Part shown: positions 43,847-52,829 of the stretch, one piece after another | Position numbering within the stretch: position 1 is the first letter of the stretch | How the letters are laid out: each line of letters starts with the position of its first letter | Source: Amycolatopsis sp. A133 | Lineage (GTDB): Bacteria > Actinomycetota > Actinomycetes > Mycobacteriales > Pseudonocardiaceae | Direction: 5' to 3' | Length of the DNA: 64,000 bases | Assembly: GCF_031082405.1 (NCBI RefSeq) | Contig: NZ_JAVHJU010000067.1 | Coordinates: 374,040-438,039, forward strand | Translations under genes and position numbers: made by a program | Notes under the pieces: generated by a model | The model's input: only the letters and a program-made list of their open reading frames with translations | The model's database searches: none | What the model was told of the DNA's origin: nothing

Positions 43847-44189
43847 CCGTGCAGTCCACGCCTTCGGCGGCCTGCTCGTCGGCGTGCTGGTACTTCGCCA
43901 GCGCCTGGCCGATCCGGTGCTTGAGCGTCTCGAGTTCCTTGCCGAACGCCGTCAGCTGCTGCACCGCCGAGCCTTGGCCGCCGATGCCGTATTCGGCCAT
44001 GAACTCGCCGATCTCCCCCGCGTACCCGCCGCCGAGGGGGACGCTGCGGCCGAGCACCTTGGCTTCGCGGACCATCTCGCCCACGACGTCCTGCAGCTCG
44101 CCGAGCTTCGCGTAGGCGTCCGTGGCCAGTTCGGGCGCGACCGCGAAGCCACGGACGTCGAAGGGCGGCTGCGTTCGCACCTCGCTCAT
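43839..44189 (-). CDS. Small helical ESX-associated protein with YxxxD signal
   Basis: Protein of 116 residues, helix-turn-helix shaped, ending ALAKYQHADEQAAEGVDCTGG. Tyr100-x3-Asp104 is the type VII export signal, so it is probably the PE-like or EspC-like partner of the PPE-like protein. First gene of the cassette. The 270-nt gap ahead carries its promoter; no WXG motif is visible in it. Confidence 0.68.
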   Translation of the reverse strand: MSEVRTQPPFDVRGFAVAPELATDAYAKLGELQDVVGEMVREAKVLGRSVPLGGGYAGEIGEFMAEYGIGGQGSAVQQLTAFGKELETLKHRIGQALAKYQHADEQAAEGVDCTGG

Positions 44190-44459
44190 AAGCGGTTACG
44201 CCTCTCCGTAGCCGGGCGACCTCGCAACGCAGCATACGACAGGACGGGGTGTCAGCGGGAGCACCCAGAATCGGGTGAAGGGACACCCGATCGGGGTATC
44301 GTCCGTGCTTGCGCAGTGTCATCGCGGGGTTCCGCCCCCCGGTTCGCCCGGGTTTGACACACTGGGTGGAAGGCTGGTCGCTGCGCGCGGACAGCAGCGG
44401 GGGCCGTTCGGCCCGGCGGTGCGCACAACGCGCGCGGCCATGCGCCACCAGGAGGTCGA
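44190..44459. promoter_or_regulatory. Divergent control region between the ESX cassette and moxR
   Basis: TCGGGTG (44271-44277) and CACCCGA (44284-44290) form a 7-bp inverted repeat around 6 nt, and the next right-hand promoter-like sequence is TTGACA (44354-44359). CAGGAGGT precedes the moxR GTG. No gene is seen in these 270 nt. Confidence 0.4.
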
Positions 44460-45527
44460 GTGACGTCGAGAATCCAGTCTGCGGCGCCCGGATCGGGCGA
44501 GCAGGCATCCGGGCGGCCGCCTTATCCGGCGGAGCCCTCGGGCAACGGCCGGGCCCACGGCCACCCCGGCAGAGTGGCGCTGGACGAACTGCACGACACC
44601 GCGCGGCGGATCGCCGCCAACGTGGAGCGCGTGCTGGTCGGCAAGCCCGAGGTCATCCGGATCGCGCTGGTCACGCTGCTCGCCGAAGGCCACCTCCTGG
44701 TCGAGGACGTACCCGGCGTCGGGAAGACGTCGCTGGCCAAGGCGCTCGCCCGGTCGATCGACTGCACGGTGAGCCGCATCCAGTTCACGCCCGACCTGCT
44801 GCCGAGCGACGTCACCGGCGTGTCCATCTACAACCGCCAGACCGGCGATTTCGAATTCCGGCCCGGCCCGGTGTTCGCGAACATCGTGGTGGGCGACGAG
44901 ATCAACCGCGCCTCGCCGAAGACGCAGTCGGCGCTGCTGGAGTGCATGGAAGAGCACCAGGTCACCGTCGACACCTCGACCTACCACCTCGACGAGCCGT
45001 TCATGGTGATCGCCACCCAGAACCCGATCGAGATGGAAGGCACCTACGCGCTGCCCGAAGCCCAGCGCGACCGGTTCACCGCGCGCGTCTCCATCGGCTA
45101 CCCCGACCAGCAGGCCGAGCTGGCCATGGTCGACGAGCACGCCGGCCACAACCCGATGGACGACCTGCAGCCGGTTTCCGACGGCGAAACCGTGCACCGG
45201 CTGATCGAGACGGTCCGCGGCGTGCACATCGCGCCGGAGGTCCGCCGGTACGCCGTCGACGTCGTCTCGGCCACCCGGGGCGTCCCGGAGATCCGGCTCG
45301 GCGCGTCCCCGCGGGCCACGCTGCACCTCGTCCGCGCGGCGCGGGCCCAGGCCGCGCTGTCGGGCCGCGACTACGTCGTGCCGGACGACCTGCACACGGT
45401 CGCGGTCCCGGTACTGGCGCACCGGCTGGTGCTGACCACCGAGGCCCACGCGGCCCGCCGGTCGGCGACCGACGTCGTGCGCGCGGTGCTGCACCGGGTG
45501 CCGGTGCCGCAGGGCGCCCGGCCCTAG
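44460..45527 (+). CDS. MoxR-family AAA+ ATPase
   Basis: Cytoplasmic AAA+ ATPase of 355 residues. Walker A EDVPGVGKTS, IQFTPDLLPSDVTG, Walker B VVGDEINRASPKTQSALLE, sensor ATQNPIEMEGTYALPEAQRDRF. MoxR proteins act as chaperones maturing partner enzymes, and DUF58 is the usual partner, next in the operon. GTG 44460 has AGGAGG ahead. N-terminal 40 residues are low complexity. Confidence 0.92.
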   Translation: MTSRIQSAAPGSGEQASGRPPYPAEPSGNGRAHGHPGRVALDELHDTARRIAANVERVLVGKPEVIRIALVTLLAEGHLLVEDVPGVGKTSLAKALARSIDCTVSRIQFTPDLLPSDVTGVSIYNRQTGDFEFRPGPVFANIVVGDEINRASPKTQSALLECMEEHQVTVDTSTYHLDEPFMVIATQNPIEMEGTYALPEAQRDRFTARVSIGYPDQQAELAMVDEHAGHNPMDDLQPVSDGETVHRLIETVRGVHIAPEVRRYAVDVVSATRGVPEIRLGASPRATLHLVRAARAQAALSGRDYVVPDDLHTVAVPVLAHRLVLTTEAHAARRSATDVVRAVLHRVPVPQGARP

Positions 45528-45557
45528 CTTTTCACCGCCGAAGGGGAAGAGAACGGC

Positions 45558-46832
45558 ATGCTGCGTGCCCTGTCCGGCCTGACCACCCGCGGCCGCTGCC
45601 TCCTGGCCGCGGGGATCGCCGCCGCGGTGTGCTCGTTCGTGCTTAACGAACGCGACCTGCTGCGGGTCGCGATGTTCGTGGTGGCGCTGCCGCTGCTGGT
45701 CGCCGCGTTCATCTCGGCGACCCGGCTGCGCATCGGCGCCACCCGCTCGCTGCGCCCGCAACGGGTCGCGGTCGGCGAGAACGGCGAGGTGCAGCTGGAG
45801 CTGTGGCGCAGCGGACGGCTGCCCGCCGGCGAAATCCTCCTCGAAGACGGCGTGCCGTACGCGCTGGGCTCGCGGCCGCGGTTCGTCGTCGAACGGCTCC
45901 CGCACGACCGGCGGGTCGCGCTGCGCTACCCGCTCCAGCCGGTGCTGCGCGGGATCCAGCAGGTCGGGCCGCTGCGCGCGACCATCACCGACCCGTTCGG
46001 GCTGTGCGAGTTCGAGCGCGAGCTGATCGGGCACTCGCGGCTGGTGGTCGTGCCGCGCGTGGTCTCGCTGTGGGGCCTGCCGAGCGGCGCGGGCATCGGC
46101 GTCGGCGACGACGGGACGGTCCGGCTGCACGCCGGGCAGGGCGAGGCGGACGTGATCGTCCGCCAGTACCGCCAGGGCGACGACCTGCGCAAGGTGCACT
46201 GGCGCTCGACGGCCCGCCGCGACGAGATCATGGTCCGCGTCGAGGAGCGCCCGTGGCGCGGCGGCACGACGGTGCTGCTCGACCACCGCGCCGCCGCCCA
46301 CCACGGCAGCGGCCCGGCCGCCAGCCTGGAGTGGGCGGTGTCGTTCGCCGCGTCGGCCGCGCTGCACCTGCGCCGGTCCGGGCACCGCGTCCGGCTGGTG
46401 AGCGAGCACGGAGCCACGCTCGCCGACACCCCGGGCGACGGCGGCGACCACTACGACCACGTGGTGCTCGACGCGCTGGCGGCGCTGCAGCCGGCGCACC
46501 AGCGCGACATCACGCTGGCCGGCGATCCGGCCGAGGGCCAGGAGCTGATCGCCGTGCTCGGCACGGTGAGCACGGAGGCGGTGCACGAGCTGACCCAGTT
46601 CCGCCCGCGCGGCATCCGCAGCCTCGCCGTCCTGCTCGACACACCGACGTGGTCGGCCGGGGTGACGGCCCCGGAGCAGCGAGCGGCGGCGACGGAGGAC
46701 TCGGCGGCACTGCTGCGCGCGGCCGGCTGGGGCGTGATCGTGGCGGGACCGGGTTCGCCGATGCCGCAGGTGTGGGCCGAGCTCTGCCACAGCGCCGCCC
46801 GCCGGGGGACGCTGATCGGGGGGCCGCGATGA
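45558..46832 (+). CDS. DUF58 protein
   Basis: Membrane-anchored protein of 424 residues with two N-terminal helices (about 13-50) and a C-terminal DUF58 domain containing VIVRQYRQGDDLRKVHWRSTARRDEIMVRV, a von Willebrand-like fold signature. It follows moxR by 30 nt. The usual role is as a MoxR substrate in envelope or metabolic enzyme assembly. It ends ATGA into the next reading frame. Confidence 0.88.
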   Translation: MLRALSGLTTRGRCLLAAGIAAAVCSFVLNERDLLRVAMFVVALPLLVAAFISATRLRIGATRSLRPQRVAVGENGEVQLELWRSGRLPAGEILLEDGVPYALGSRPRFVVERLPHDRRVALRYPLQPVLRGIQQVGPLRATITDPFGLCEFERELIGHSRLVVVPRVVSLWGLPSGAGIGVGDDGTVRLHAGQGEADVIVRQYRQGDDLRKVHWRSTARRDEIMVRVEERPWRGGTTVLLDHRAAAHHGSGPAASLEWAVSFAASAALHLRRSGHRVRLVSEHGATLADTPGDGGDHYDHVVLDALAALQPAHQRDITLAGDPAEGQELIAVLGTVSTEAVHELTQFRPRGIRSLAVLLDTPTWSAGVTAPEQRAAATEDSAALLRAAGWGVIVAGPGSPMPQVWAELCHSAARRGTLIGGPR

Positions 46833-47083
46833 GCACCAACGCCCAGGTGCGCGGCGCCGCTCGACGACCCGCGTTGGCCATGGCCGCGCTGCCGCGCCCG
46901 TCCGCCACCCGCGCCCAGCTCCGCCCCAGCACCTCGACCGGCAGGTCCGCGACCAGAACTGCCCCGCTGCCCGGCCCATCCGCAACCCGCGCCAAACTCC
47001 GCCCCAGCACCTCGACCGGCACCGCCCCGGTGCCCCGCCCGTCCGCCACCCGCCGCAAGACTTCGACCGGGGGTTCGCGATGA
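46829..47083 (+). CDS. 84-residue repeat protein between DUF58 and transglutaminase genes
   Basis: Small reading frame with ATG overlapping the DUF58 stop and its own stop overlapping the transglutaminase ATG (ATGA at both ends). It contains two to three copies of a unit like PSATRAQLRPSTSTG, Ser/Thr/Arg-rich, with DNA-level repetition. The sequence GCGATGAGCACC occurs at both its start and the next gene's start. It may be a duplicated 5' end of the next gene rather than a real protein. I do not recognise it. Confidence 0.45.
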   Translation: MSTNAQVRGAARRPALAMAALPRPSATRAQLRPSTSTGRSATRTAPLPGPSATRAKLRPSTSTGTAPVPRPSATRRKTSTGGSR

Positions 47084-49665
47084 GCACCGCCGCACCGCCG
47101 CGCACCTTCGAGCGGCCCGCGCCGCGCCCGGAACGGCCGCTTTCGGCCTGGCGCAGCAGCGTCCTCGCTCCCGTCGCCGCCGGCGTCGCCACCCTGTGTG
47201 CGGCGACCTCCGTCACGAGCGTCGTCGCCGGGCTCGCCTGGTTCGGTTACCTCTTCGTCGCCGTGCTGCTCATCGGCGCGAGCGGCCTGGCGCTGCGCTC
47301 GCTGCAGGTGCCCACCGTCCTCGTCGGCTTCGGCCAGCTGCTGGTCCTGCTCTTCCTCATCACCGGGGCGTTCACCACGCACGGGATCCTGCAGGTCATC
47401 CCCGGCCCCGACGCGTTCTCCGAGATCGGGACCACGCTTTCGGCCGCCGCCGAGCAGATCCGCGTCGGGCTGCCGCCGGTCGAAGGCAGTCAGCCGATCC
47501 TGTGCCTCATCACCATCCTGATCGGGCTGGTCGCCGTCCTGGTCGACACGCTGACGGTGGCCGCAGCCGCGCCCGCGGCCACCGGGCTCGTGCTGCTCTG
47601 CGTCTACGCCGTGCCGGCCGCCTTGAGCGAGGAAATGCTGCCCTGGTGGACGTTCCTGCTCGGCGCGGCGGCGTTCGCCGGCCTGCTGGCCGTCGACGGC
47701 CAGCACCGGCACCGGCGCTGGCGCACCCGGGAAGCGCCCGGGCGCAGCGGCAAGCCGGCGGTGCTGTCCGCGCCGGTCGCCGTCGTCTGCGCGGCGATCG
47801 TGCTCGGCCTGCTGGGCGGGGCGATCACCTGGGTCGGCACGATCGGGCGAATGCCGTTCGGCAGCAGCGGCAACGGCGCCGGCGCGGGCTCCGGCGGGTT
47901 CGGCATCCAGCCGTTCACCGAGCTGCGCGGCATGCTCGACCAGGGGTCCAACCGCGAGCTGTTCAAGGTCCGCGGCCTCGGCACCGACCGGCGGCTGATG
48001 CGCGCGATGACGCTGGACACCTACTACCCCAACAAGGGCTGGGGCCTGCACGACGACGGCCGTTCGCAGCAGGGCGTCCCGGTCGGGCCGCCGCTGCCGC
48101 CCGCGCCGGGCGACGACGGCAGCGGCACCGCGCGCCGGATCGACGTCGAGCCAACCAGCTGGCGGGACAACTGGCTGCCGGTGTACGGCGCGCCGCGCGT
48201 CATCGACAGTGCGGCCAACGGCTACCTCTACGACCAGGTCAGCGGCACCGTCTTCACCACGCGCAGCGAAGCGCCACCGGCGTACACCGAATACGCGTCG
48301 CTGAAGGAACCGACGGCCCAGGAGCTGCGCGTGACCTCGCGGGTCGACGACCTGCCGCCGCGCTACACCCAGATCGACCGCGTCGACGACCGCGTCCGCG
48401 CGAAGACCGAGCAGCTGATCGCGGGCGCGTCCAACGACTTCGACCGGGCGACGGCGATCTGGCGGTACTTCACGGCGCAGAACGGGTTCGTCTACGACAC
48501 GAAGACCGCGCCGGCCAACGACACCGACGCGCTCACCGACTTCATCCTCAACGGCAAACGCGGCTTCTGCGAGCAGTTCGCGTCGGCGATGGGCGTGATG
48601 CTGCGGGTGGCGGGCATCCCGTCGCGGGTGGCGATCGGGTTCACGCCGGGCATGCAGGTCAACGACTACCTGTCGATCAGCACCCAGGACGCGCACGCGT
48701 GGGTCGAGGCGTACTTCGGCGACAAGGGCTGGGTGACGTTCGACCCGACGCCGCTGTCCGACGGCCGCGGCATCACCCCGTCGTACCTGCAGGCCGGCCC
48801 GCAGAACGGCAACCAGCCCGACGACACGCAGGTGGCGCCGAGCACGGTCCAGTCCAGCGCGGCGCCCACCGGCGTCCCGCGCGACACCGAGCAGAACCTC
48901 CCCCAGCAGACGGCCAAGGACGCGTCGGGCAGCGACGACTGGCTGTTCAACCTCGCCGTGGTGCTCGCCTTGCTGGGCGCGGGGGCGCTGTTCGTCGCGG
49001 CGCTGCTGCGGCGGGTGCTCGACCGCGGACGCGCCAACGCACGCAAATCCGCGTCGCCGGAAACGGATCCACCGTCAGGGACGGGCCCGGCGGAAGGCGA
49101 CCGGAGCGAGGGCGCGCTGCTCGTGCGGGCGCCGGCACCGGTGGCGGCACCGTCCCGGCCCCAGGCGCTGCTCGGCTGGCTGCCATTGCTGGCGGCCGGG
49201 TTCTGGATCACCGCGGTCGGCCTGCTCGCGGCGACGGTGGCCTGGTGGCTCGGTGTGCTGGTGGTGGTGCTGCTCCTCCTGGTCACGGGTCCGGCCCTGG
49301 CCCGCGAGGCGCTCCGCCGACGCCGGCTGCAGCGCATAGTCCAGCAACAGCCGGGCGCTGCCGACGCGGCGTGGGCGGAGCTGCGCGCGGAGTGCGCCGA
49401 CCGCGGCCTGCCCATCCCGAGCAGCGACACGGTCCGGGTGGCGAGTCAGAAGCTGGCGGCGAAGCACCACCTCGACGACGAAGGCCGCGAAGGCCTCCGG
49501 ACGGTCATCGGCGTGCTGGAGCGGTCCTGGTACGGCGAAGACGACGCACCCCAGCCGGAGCTCCCGCCGGCGTTCGAGGGGCTGCGGCGAAGCCTTCGCC
49601 GCAACGCGCCGCTCTCGTGGAAGGGCCGGCTGTTCCCCCGATCGGTCTTCCGCAACCGCGAGTAA
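47080..49665 (+). CDS. Membrane transglutaminase-like protein (TgpA type)
   Basis: Protein of 861 residues. About six N-terminal helices (to roughly 255), an extracytoplasmic region, then a transglutaminase-like catalytic core with Cys497 in KRGFCEQFASAMG, His539 in DAHAWVEAYF and Asp555 in VTFDPTP; a C-terminal helix pair (about 622-645 and 700-745) precedes a soluble DUF4129-like tail. Partner of MoxR-DUF58 in many genomes. Role in surface protein processing is inferred. Confidence 0.9.
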   Translation: MSTAAPPRTFERPAPRPERPLSAWRSSVLAPVAAGVATLCAATSVTSVVAGLAWFGYLFVAVLLIGASGLALRSLQVPTVLVGFGQLLVLLFLITGAFTTHGILQVIPGPDAFSEIGTTLSAAAEQIRVGLPPVEGSQPILCLITILIGLVAVLVDTLTVAAAAPAATGLVLLCVYAVPAALSEEMLPWWTFLLGAAAFAGLLAVDGQHRHRRWRTREAPGRSGKPAVLSAPVAVVCAAIVLGLLGGAITWVGTIGRMPFGSSGNGAGAGSGGFGIQPFTELRGMLDQGSNRELFKVRGLGTDRRLMRAMTLDTYYPNKGWGLHDDGRSQQGVPVGPPLPPAPGDDGSGTARRIDVEPTSWRDNWLPVYGAPRVIDSAANGYLYDQVSGTVFTTRSEAPPAYTEYASLKEPTAQELRVTSRVDDLPPRYTQIDRVDDRVRAKTEQLIAGASNDFDRATAIWRYFTAQNGFVYDTKTAPANDTDALTDFILNGKRGFCEQFASAMGVMLRVAGIPSRVAIGFTPGMQVNDYLSISTQDAHAWVEAYFGDKGWVTFDPTPLSDGRGITPSYLQAGPQNGNQPDDTQVAPSTVQSSAAPTGVPRDTEQNLPQQTAKDASGSDDWLFNLAVVLALLGAGALFVAALLRRVLDRGRANARKSASPETDPPSGTGPAEGDRSEGALLVRAPAPVAAPSRPQALLGWLPLLAAGFWITAVGLLAATVAWWLGVLVVVLLLLVTGPALAREALRRRRLQRIVQQQPGAADAAWAELRAECADRGLPIPSSDTVRVASQKLAAKHHLDDEGREGLRTVIGVLERSWYGEDDAPQPELPPAFEGLRRSLRRNAPLSWKGRLFPRSVFRNRE

Positions 49666-49707
49666 CCCGCAACGCCCAGCCCGAACGGGTCCCGACGCGT
49701 ACGCAAA

Positions 49708-49896
49708 GAGGCATCACGCGTGATTGGAAGGGCATCTCGCGTGATTGGCGGGGCATCTCGCGTGATTGGCGGGGCATCTCGCGTGACTGGCGGGGCATCA
49801 CTCGTGCGGGGGCGGGCATCGTCGTGATGCCCCTCCAATCACGTGAGATGCCCCCTGGATCACGTGAGATGCCCCGCCAGTCACGTGTTTTGCCGG
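49708..49896. repeat. Inverted array of about 21-nt CGCGTGAT units, array 2
   Basis: Five direct units (GGGCATCTCGCGTGATTGGC type; the middle three are nearly identical) lead to a short central dyad near 49816-49834, followed by three inverted units ending TGCCGGG. It begins 43 nt after the transglutaminase stop. Inverted copies read ACGTGA where direct copies read GCGTGA, a consistent one-base difference. Confidence 0.88.
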
Positions 49897-49975
49897 GCCG
49901 CGGGCTCACCCGGGTGGGGGTCACCCAATGTCACCGTCGCCGCGGTGGGACTGCTGGGGTGGGTGAGCACACAAG

Positions 49976-50013
49976 AAGATCCGCGTCCCTCCGTTCGGCG
50001 GGACGCGGATCTT
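49976..50013. terminator. Hairpin terminator after the DUF3040 gene
   Basis: 14-bp stem AAGATCCGCGTCCC with its complement (50000-50013) around ten bases, 14 nt past the DUF3040 stop. The AAGAA before it gives a T-rich exit on the leftward strand. It separates the array from DUF3040. Confidence 0.8.
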
Positions 50014-50027
50014 GAGGTCTTGCGGCG

Positions 50028-50432
50028 CTACTGCTCCTCGAAGCGCTGGCGGAAGCGCTCCTCCATCCTCTGCGTGAAGGAACTCCGGCGGCCGGCTTGC
50101 TTGCCACCGCGGGCACCTGGTCCACCGCCCTTGCCGTCTCCTTCGGCGCCGTGCCGAAGCGATGTGACGGCCAACATGACTCCGAAGAACATCACGAGGA
50201 ACCCGAGCACGCTGATCAGCGGGATGTCGGCCACCCGGAACTGCGGCACCACCACGCCCAGCACCAGCAGGGCCACGCCCACTACGAACAGGGCGATGCC
50301 CTGGATACGCCGTCGGCGAGCGGGGCGACGCAACCGGGTGCCACGCACCGTGGATGCGAACTTGGGGTCCTCGGCATAGAGCTCGCGCTCGATTTGATCG
50401 AGCAGCCGCTGCTCATGCTCGGAGAGTGGCAT
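50028..50432 (-). CDS. DUF3040 membrane protein
   Basis: Protein of 134 residues with the family start PLSEHEQRLLDQIERELYAEDP, two helices (about 42-62 and 68-90) and a basic Gly/Arg-rich tail. In mycobacteria and streptomycetes a DUF3040 gene lies next to the dcw region. Function unknown. Confidence 0.9.
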   Translation of the reverse strand: MPLSEHEQRLLDQIERELYAEDPKFASTVRGTRLRRPARRRRIQGIALFVVGVALLVLGVVVPQFRVADIPLISVLGFLVMFFGVMLAVTSLRHGAEGDGKGGGPGARGGKQAGRRSSFTQRMEERFRQRFEEQ

Positions 50433-50697
50433 CTTTCCTCCTCCGGCACAGCTGTCGCGGGCGCCGGGCCGCGCAACGTCCTGGACCCAACAGCCAACCC
50501 CAGGCGGGGTGGCACTGTCCAGGATACGAGGCCCACGCCCGCACGACTACCCGATCCCGCATCCAGTCGGGATCGAATTGGGCTAAATCCTTGCCGACGG
50601 GCGTTGCGGACGGTCACCGTCGCTGATCGTGACCGTTTTGCAGCTCTCCCGCCGTTGTGGGGGAACCCCGCCGAGCGCAAGATCACCGTCCGCAGCT
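50433..50697. other. Intergenic region between DUF3040 and dinB
   Basis: No gene seen in 265 nt. It carries CGATCCCG (50552-50559) with CGGGATCG (50568-50575), and ACGGTCA (50610-50616) with TGACCGT (50630-50636) followed by TTTTG; the second may end the dinB transcript or regulate DUF3040. Confidence 0.4.
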
Positions 50698-51942
50698 TCA
50701 CCCCTCCCGCGGTCCCAGCAACGACGCCGGCCGCACCGCTGCGGAGCCGAATTTCGACCGCGCCACGTCGGCCGCCACCTCCGCGTCGCGCCAGCGCGGT
50801 GCCGGTGAGTCGAACACCAGCTGCTCCCCCGCCTCCCCCGTGTCGAGCCCTTCGACGCGGACGCCGATCAACCGCACCGCCCCGGTCGGCGCGTGCTCGG
50901 TGAGCAACGCCACGGCGACCGCGTGGATCTGCCGGGCCACGTCCGTCGCCGAGACCAGCGTGCGGGCCCGGGTGATCGTCCGGAAGTCCGCGAACCGCAC
51001 CTTGATCGAGACCGTCCGGCCGCGCACACCACGCCCGCGCAACGTCGCCCCCACGCGCTCGGACAGGCGCAGCAGCTCGAGCCCCAGCGCCGCCCGGTCG
51101 TGCAGGTCGACGTCGAACGTGTGCTCCGCGCCGATCGACTTCTCCGGCGAGTCGACCACCACGGACCGCTCGTCGACGCCGTGCGCGAGCCGGTACAGGT
51201 GCTCGCCGATCGCCGTTCCGAGCGACTTCTTCAGCCGATCCGGTGGGAACGCCGCCACGTCGGCGATGGTGTCCAGGCCCAGGCGTCGCAGGTGCTCCTC
51301 GGTCCGCGCGCCGACGCCCCACAGCGCCGACACCGGCAACGGGTGCAGGAACGCCAGGGTCTCCGCCGCGGGCACGACGACCATGCCGTCCGGTTTCGCC
51401 ATGCCCGACGCCAGCTTCGCGACGAACTTGACCTTCGCCACCCCCACCGAGCAGGTGATTCCGTGCTCGGCCGCCACCCGCTCGCGCAGCTGCGCGCCCA
51501 GCGAAGCCGGCGTCGCACCCAGGCGCCGCAACGCCCCGCTGACGTCCAGGAAGGCCTCGTCGAGGCTCAGGGGTTCGACCAGCGGCGTCAGCTCGCGGAA
51601 GATGCCCATGACACCGCGGGAGACCTCGCCGTAGAGCCCGGACGTCGGCGGGATGTTGATCAGGTGCGGGCACAGCCGCTTCGCCGTCGAGAACGGCATC
51701 GCGGAGCGCACGCCGAACTTCCGCGCCGGGTAGTTCGCCGCGGCCACGACGGCCCGTGGCCCGCCGCCGGACACGACGACCGGCTTGTCCGCGAGCTCGG
51801 GGCGGGTCCGCAGCTCGACCGACACGAAGAACGCGTCCATGTCGACGTGCAGCAGCCCGCACCCGGTGTCGTCCGGCACCGGCTCTCCCTGCCGGACCCG
51901 GAACCGGCCCATCCCGCCCGGCAACTCAGCATTTCGCCCCAC
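50698..51942 (-). CDS. dinB: DNA polymerase IV (Y family)
   Basis: Translesion polymerase of 414 residues. Catalytic LLHVDMDAFFVSVE and EPLSLDEAFLDVSG carry the metal acidic residues; ITCSVGVAKVKFVAKLASGMAKPDG, HhH region LWGVGARTEEHLRRLG and little-finger follow. It lacks an obvious beta-clamp motif at the C-terminus by eye. GTG 51942 fits relatives; a downstream ATG at 51912 is possible. In mycobacteria a dinP gene lies near the dcw end. Confidence 0.93.
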   Translation of the reverse strand: MGRNAELPGGMGRFRVRQGEPVPDDTGCGLLHVDMDAFFVSVELRTRPELADKPVVVSGGGPRAVVAAANYPARKFGVRSAMPFSTAKRLCPHLINIPPTSGLYGEVSRGVMGIFRELTPLVEPLSLDEAFLDVSGALRRLGATPASLGAQLRERVAAEHGITCSVGVAKVKFVAKLASGMAKPDGMVVVPAAETLAFLHPLPVSALWGVGARTEEHLRRLGLDTIADVAAFPPDRLKKSLGTAIGEHLYRLAHGVDERSVVVDSPEKSIGAEHTFDVDLHDRAALGLELLRLSERVGATLRGRGVRGRTVSIKVRFADFRTITRARTLVSATDVARQIHAVAVALLTEHAPTGAVRLIGVRVEGLDTGEAGEQLVFDSPAPRWRDAEVAADVARSKFGSAAVRPASLLGPREG

Positions 51943-51997
51943 GTCCGGGACGCTACCCGGCACCACCGACAGTTTCGGCGCGCCCGGGTGGGAAGGC

Positions 51998-52723
51998 TCA
52001 GGCGGGCCGCGCCAGCGCGTGCAGCCGGCCCGCGATGTCCCGCAGCGCCGGCGTGCCCGCCGCCGCCCGTTCGAACTCCGCCAGCTCGTCCTCGCGGACG
52101 TCACCGGTGACCAGGTCGGCGATCACCCGGTCGCCCTGCAGGAGCGTCACGTCCAGGCCCGCCGCCACCAGCTGGGCGCGCAGCCCTTCGGCGTCGAACC
52201 GGCGCAGCACCGTGTCGCCCGGGACGATCCCGTCGACGCTCTCGAGCAGCCGCCGGGCCTCGCCGACCCGGCCCGCCAGCGCGCGGTGCAGCACCGCCGC
52301 GTGCCGGTTCGCGACCAGCACCGACACCGCTCCACCCGGCGCGACCGCCCTGGCCAGCGCGGAGAGCACCCCGGCCGGGTCGTCGACGATCTCCAGCAGG
52401 CCGTGCGCCAGCACCAGATCGGCCGAGCCGGCCTCGACGTAGCGGCCCAGCGCGTCGGAATCGTCCGCGATCACCGTGATCAGCTCGGAGACGCCCTCTT
52501 CCTCGGCCCGGCGCTGCAGCGTGGCCAGCGCGTTCGGGCTCGGCTCGACGACCGTCACCCGGCAGCCCGCCGCCGCGAACGGCACCGCCCAGCCGCCGCT
52601 GCCGCCACCCACGTCCACGACGCGGGGGTGCTCGGCACCCCGGGCGCGGGCGGCCTTGAGTTCGGCCTCGAGCACCCGGCGAACGGCGCCCGAACCCCGG
52701 GCGGCCACGGTCTCCGTCTTCAT
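51998..52723 (-). CDS. Class I SAM-dependent methyltransferase
   Basis: Cytoplasmic protein of 241 residues. SAM motif VVDVGGGSGGWAVPFAAAG, motif II VTVVEPSPNAL, and ADLVLAHGLLEIVDDPAGVLSALARAVAPGG are clear. No substrate domain can be named. Divergent from the ParA-like gene with 106 nt between. Confidence 0.87.
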   Translation of the reverse strand: MKTETVAARGSGAVRRVLEAELKAARARGAEHPRVVDVGGGSGGWAVPFAAAGCRVTVVEPSPNALATLQRRAEEEGVSELITVIADDSDALGRYVEAGSADLVLAHGLLEIVDDPAGVLSALARAVAPGGAVSVLVANRHAAVLHRALAGRVGEARRLLESVDGIVPGDTVLRRFDAEGLRAQLVAAGLDVTLLQGDRVIADLVTGDVREDELAEFERAAAGTPALRDIAGRLHALARPA

Positions 52724-52829
52724 GCCGCACAGGGTAGTGCCCGCGCCCGCCCACCTCCCGGGCTCCTCCCTTCGAGTGAACGCCCCTTGCCCGGCGGCGC
52801 GTCTCGCGCGCACCCGTAGGCTGGTCGTC

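Noticed and set aside
50610..50636. SOS (LexA) box for dinB
   Set aside because: The dyad ACGGTCA/TGACCGT does not fit the actinobacterial LexA consensus and lies at the 3' side of dinB.
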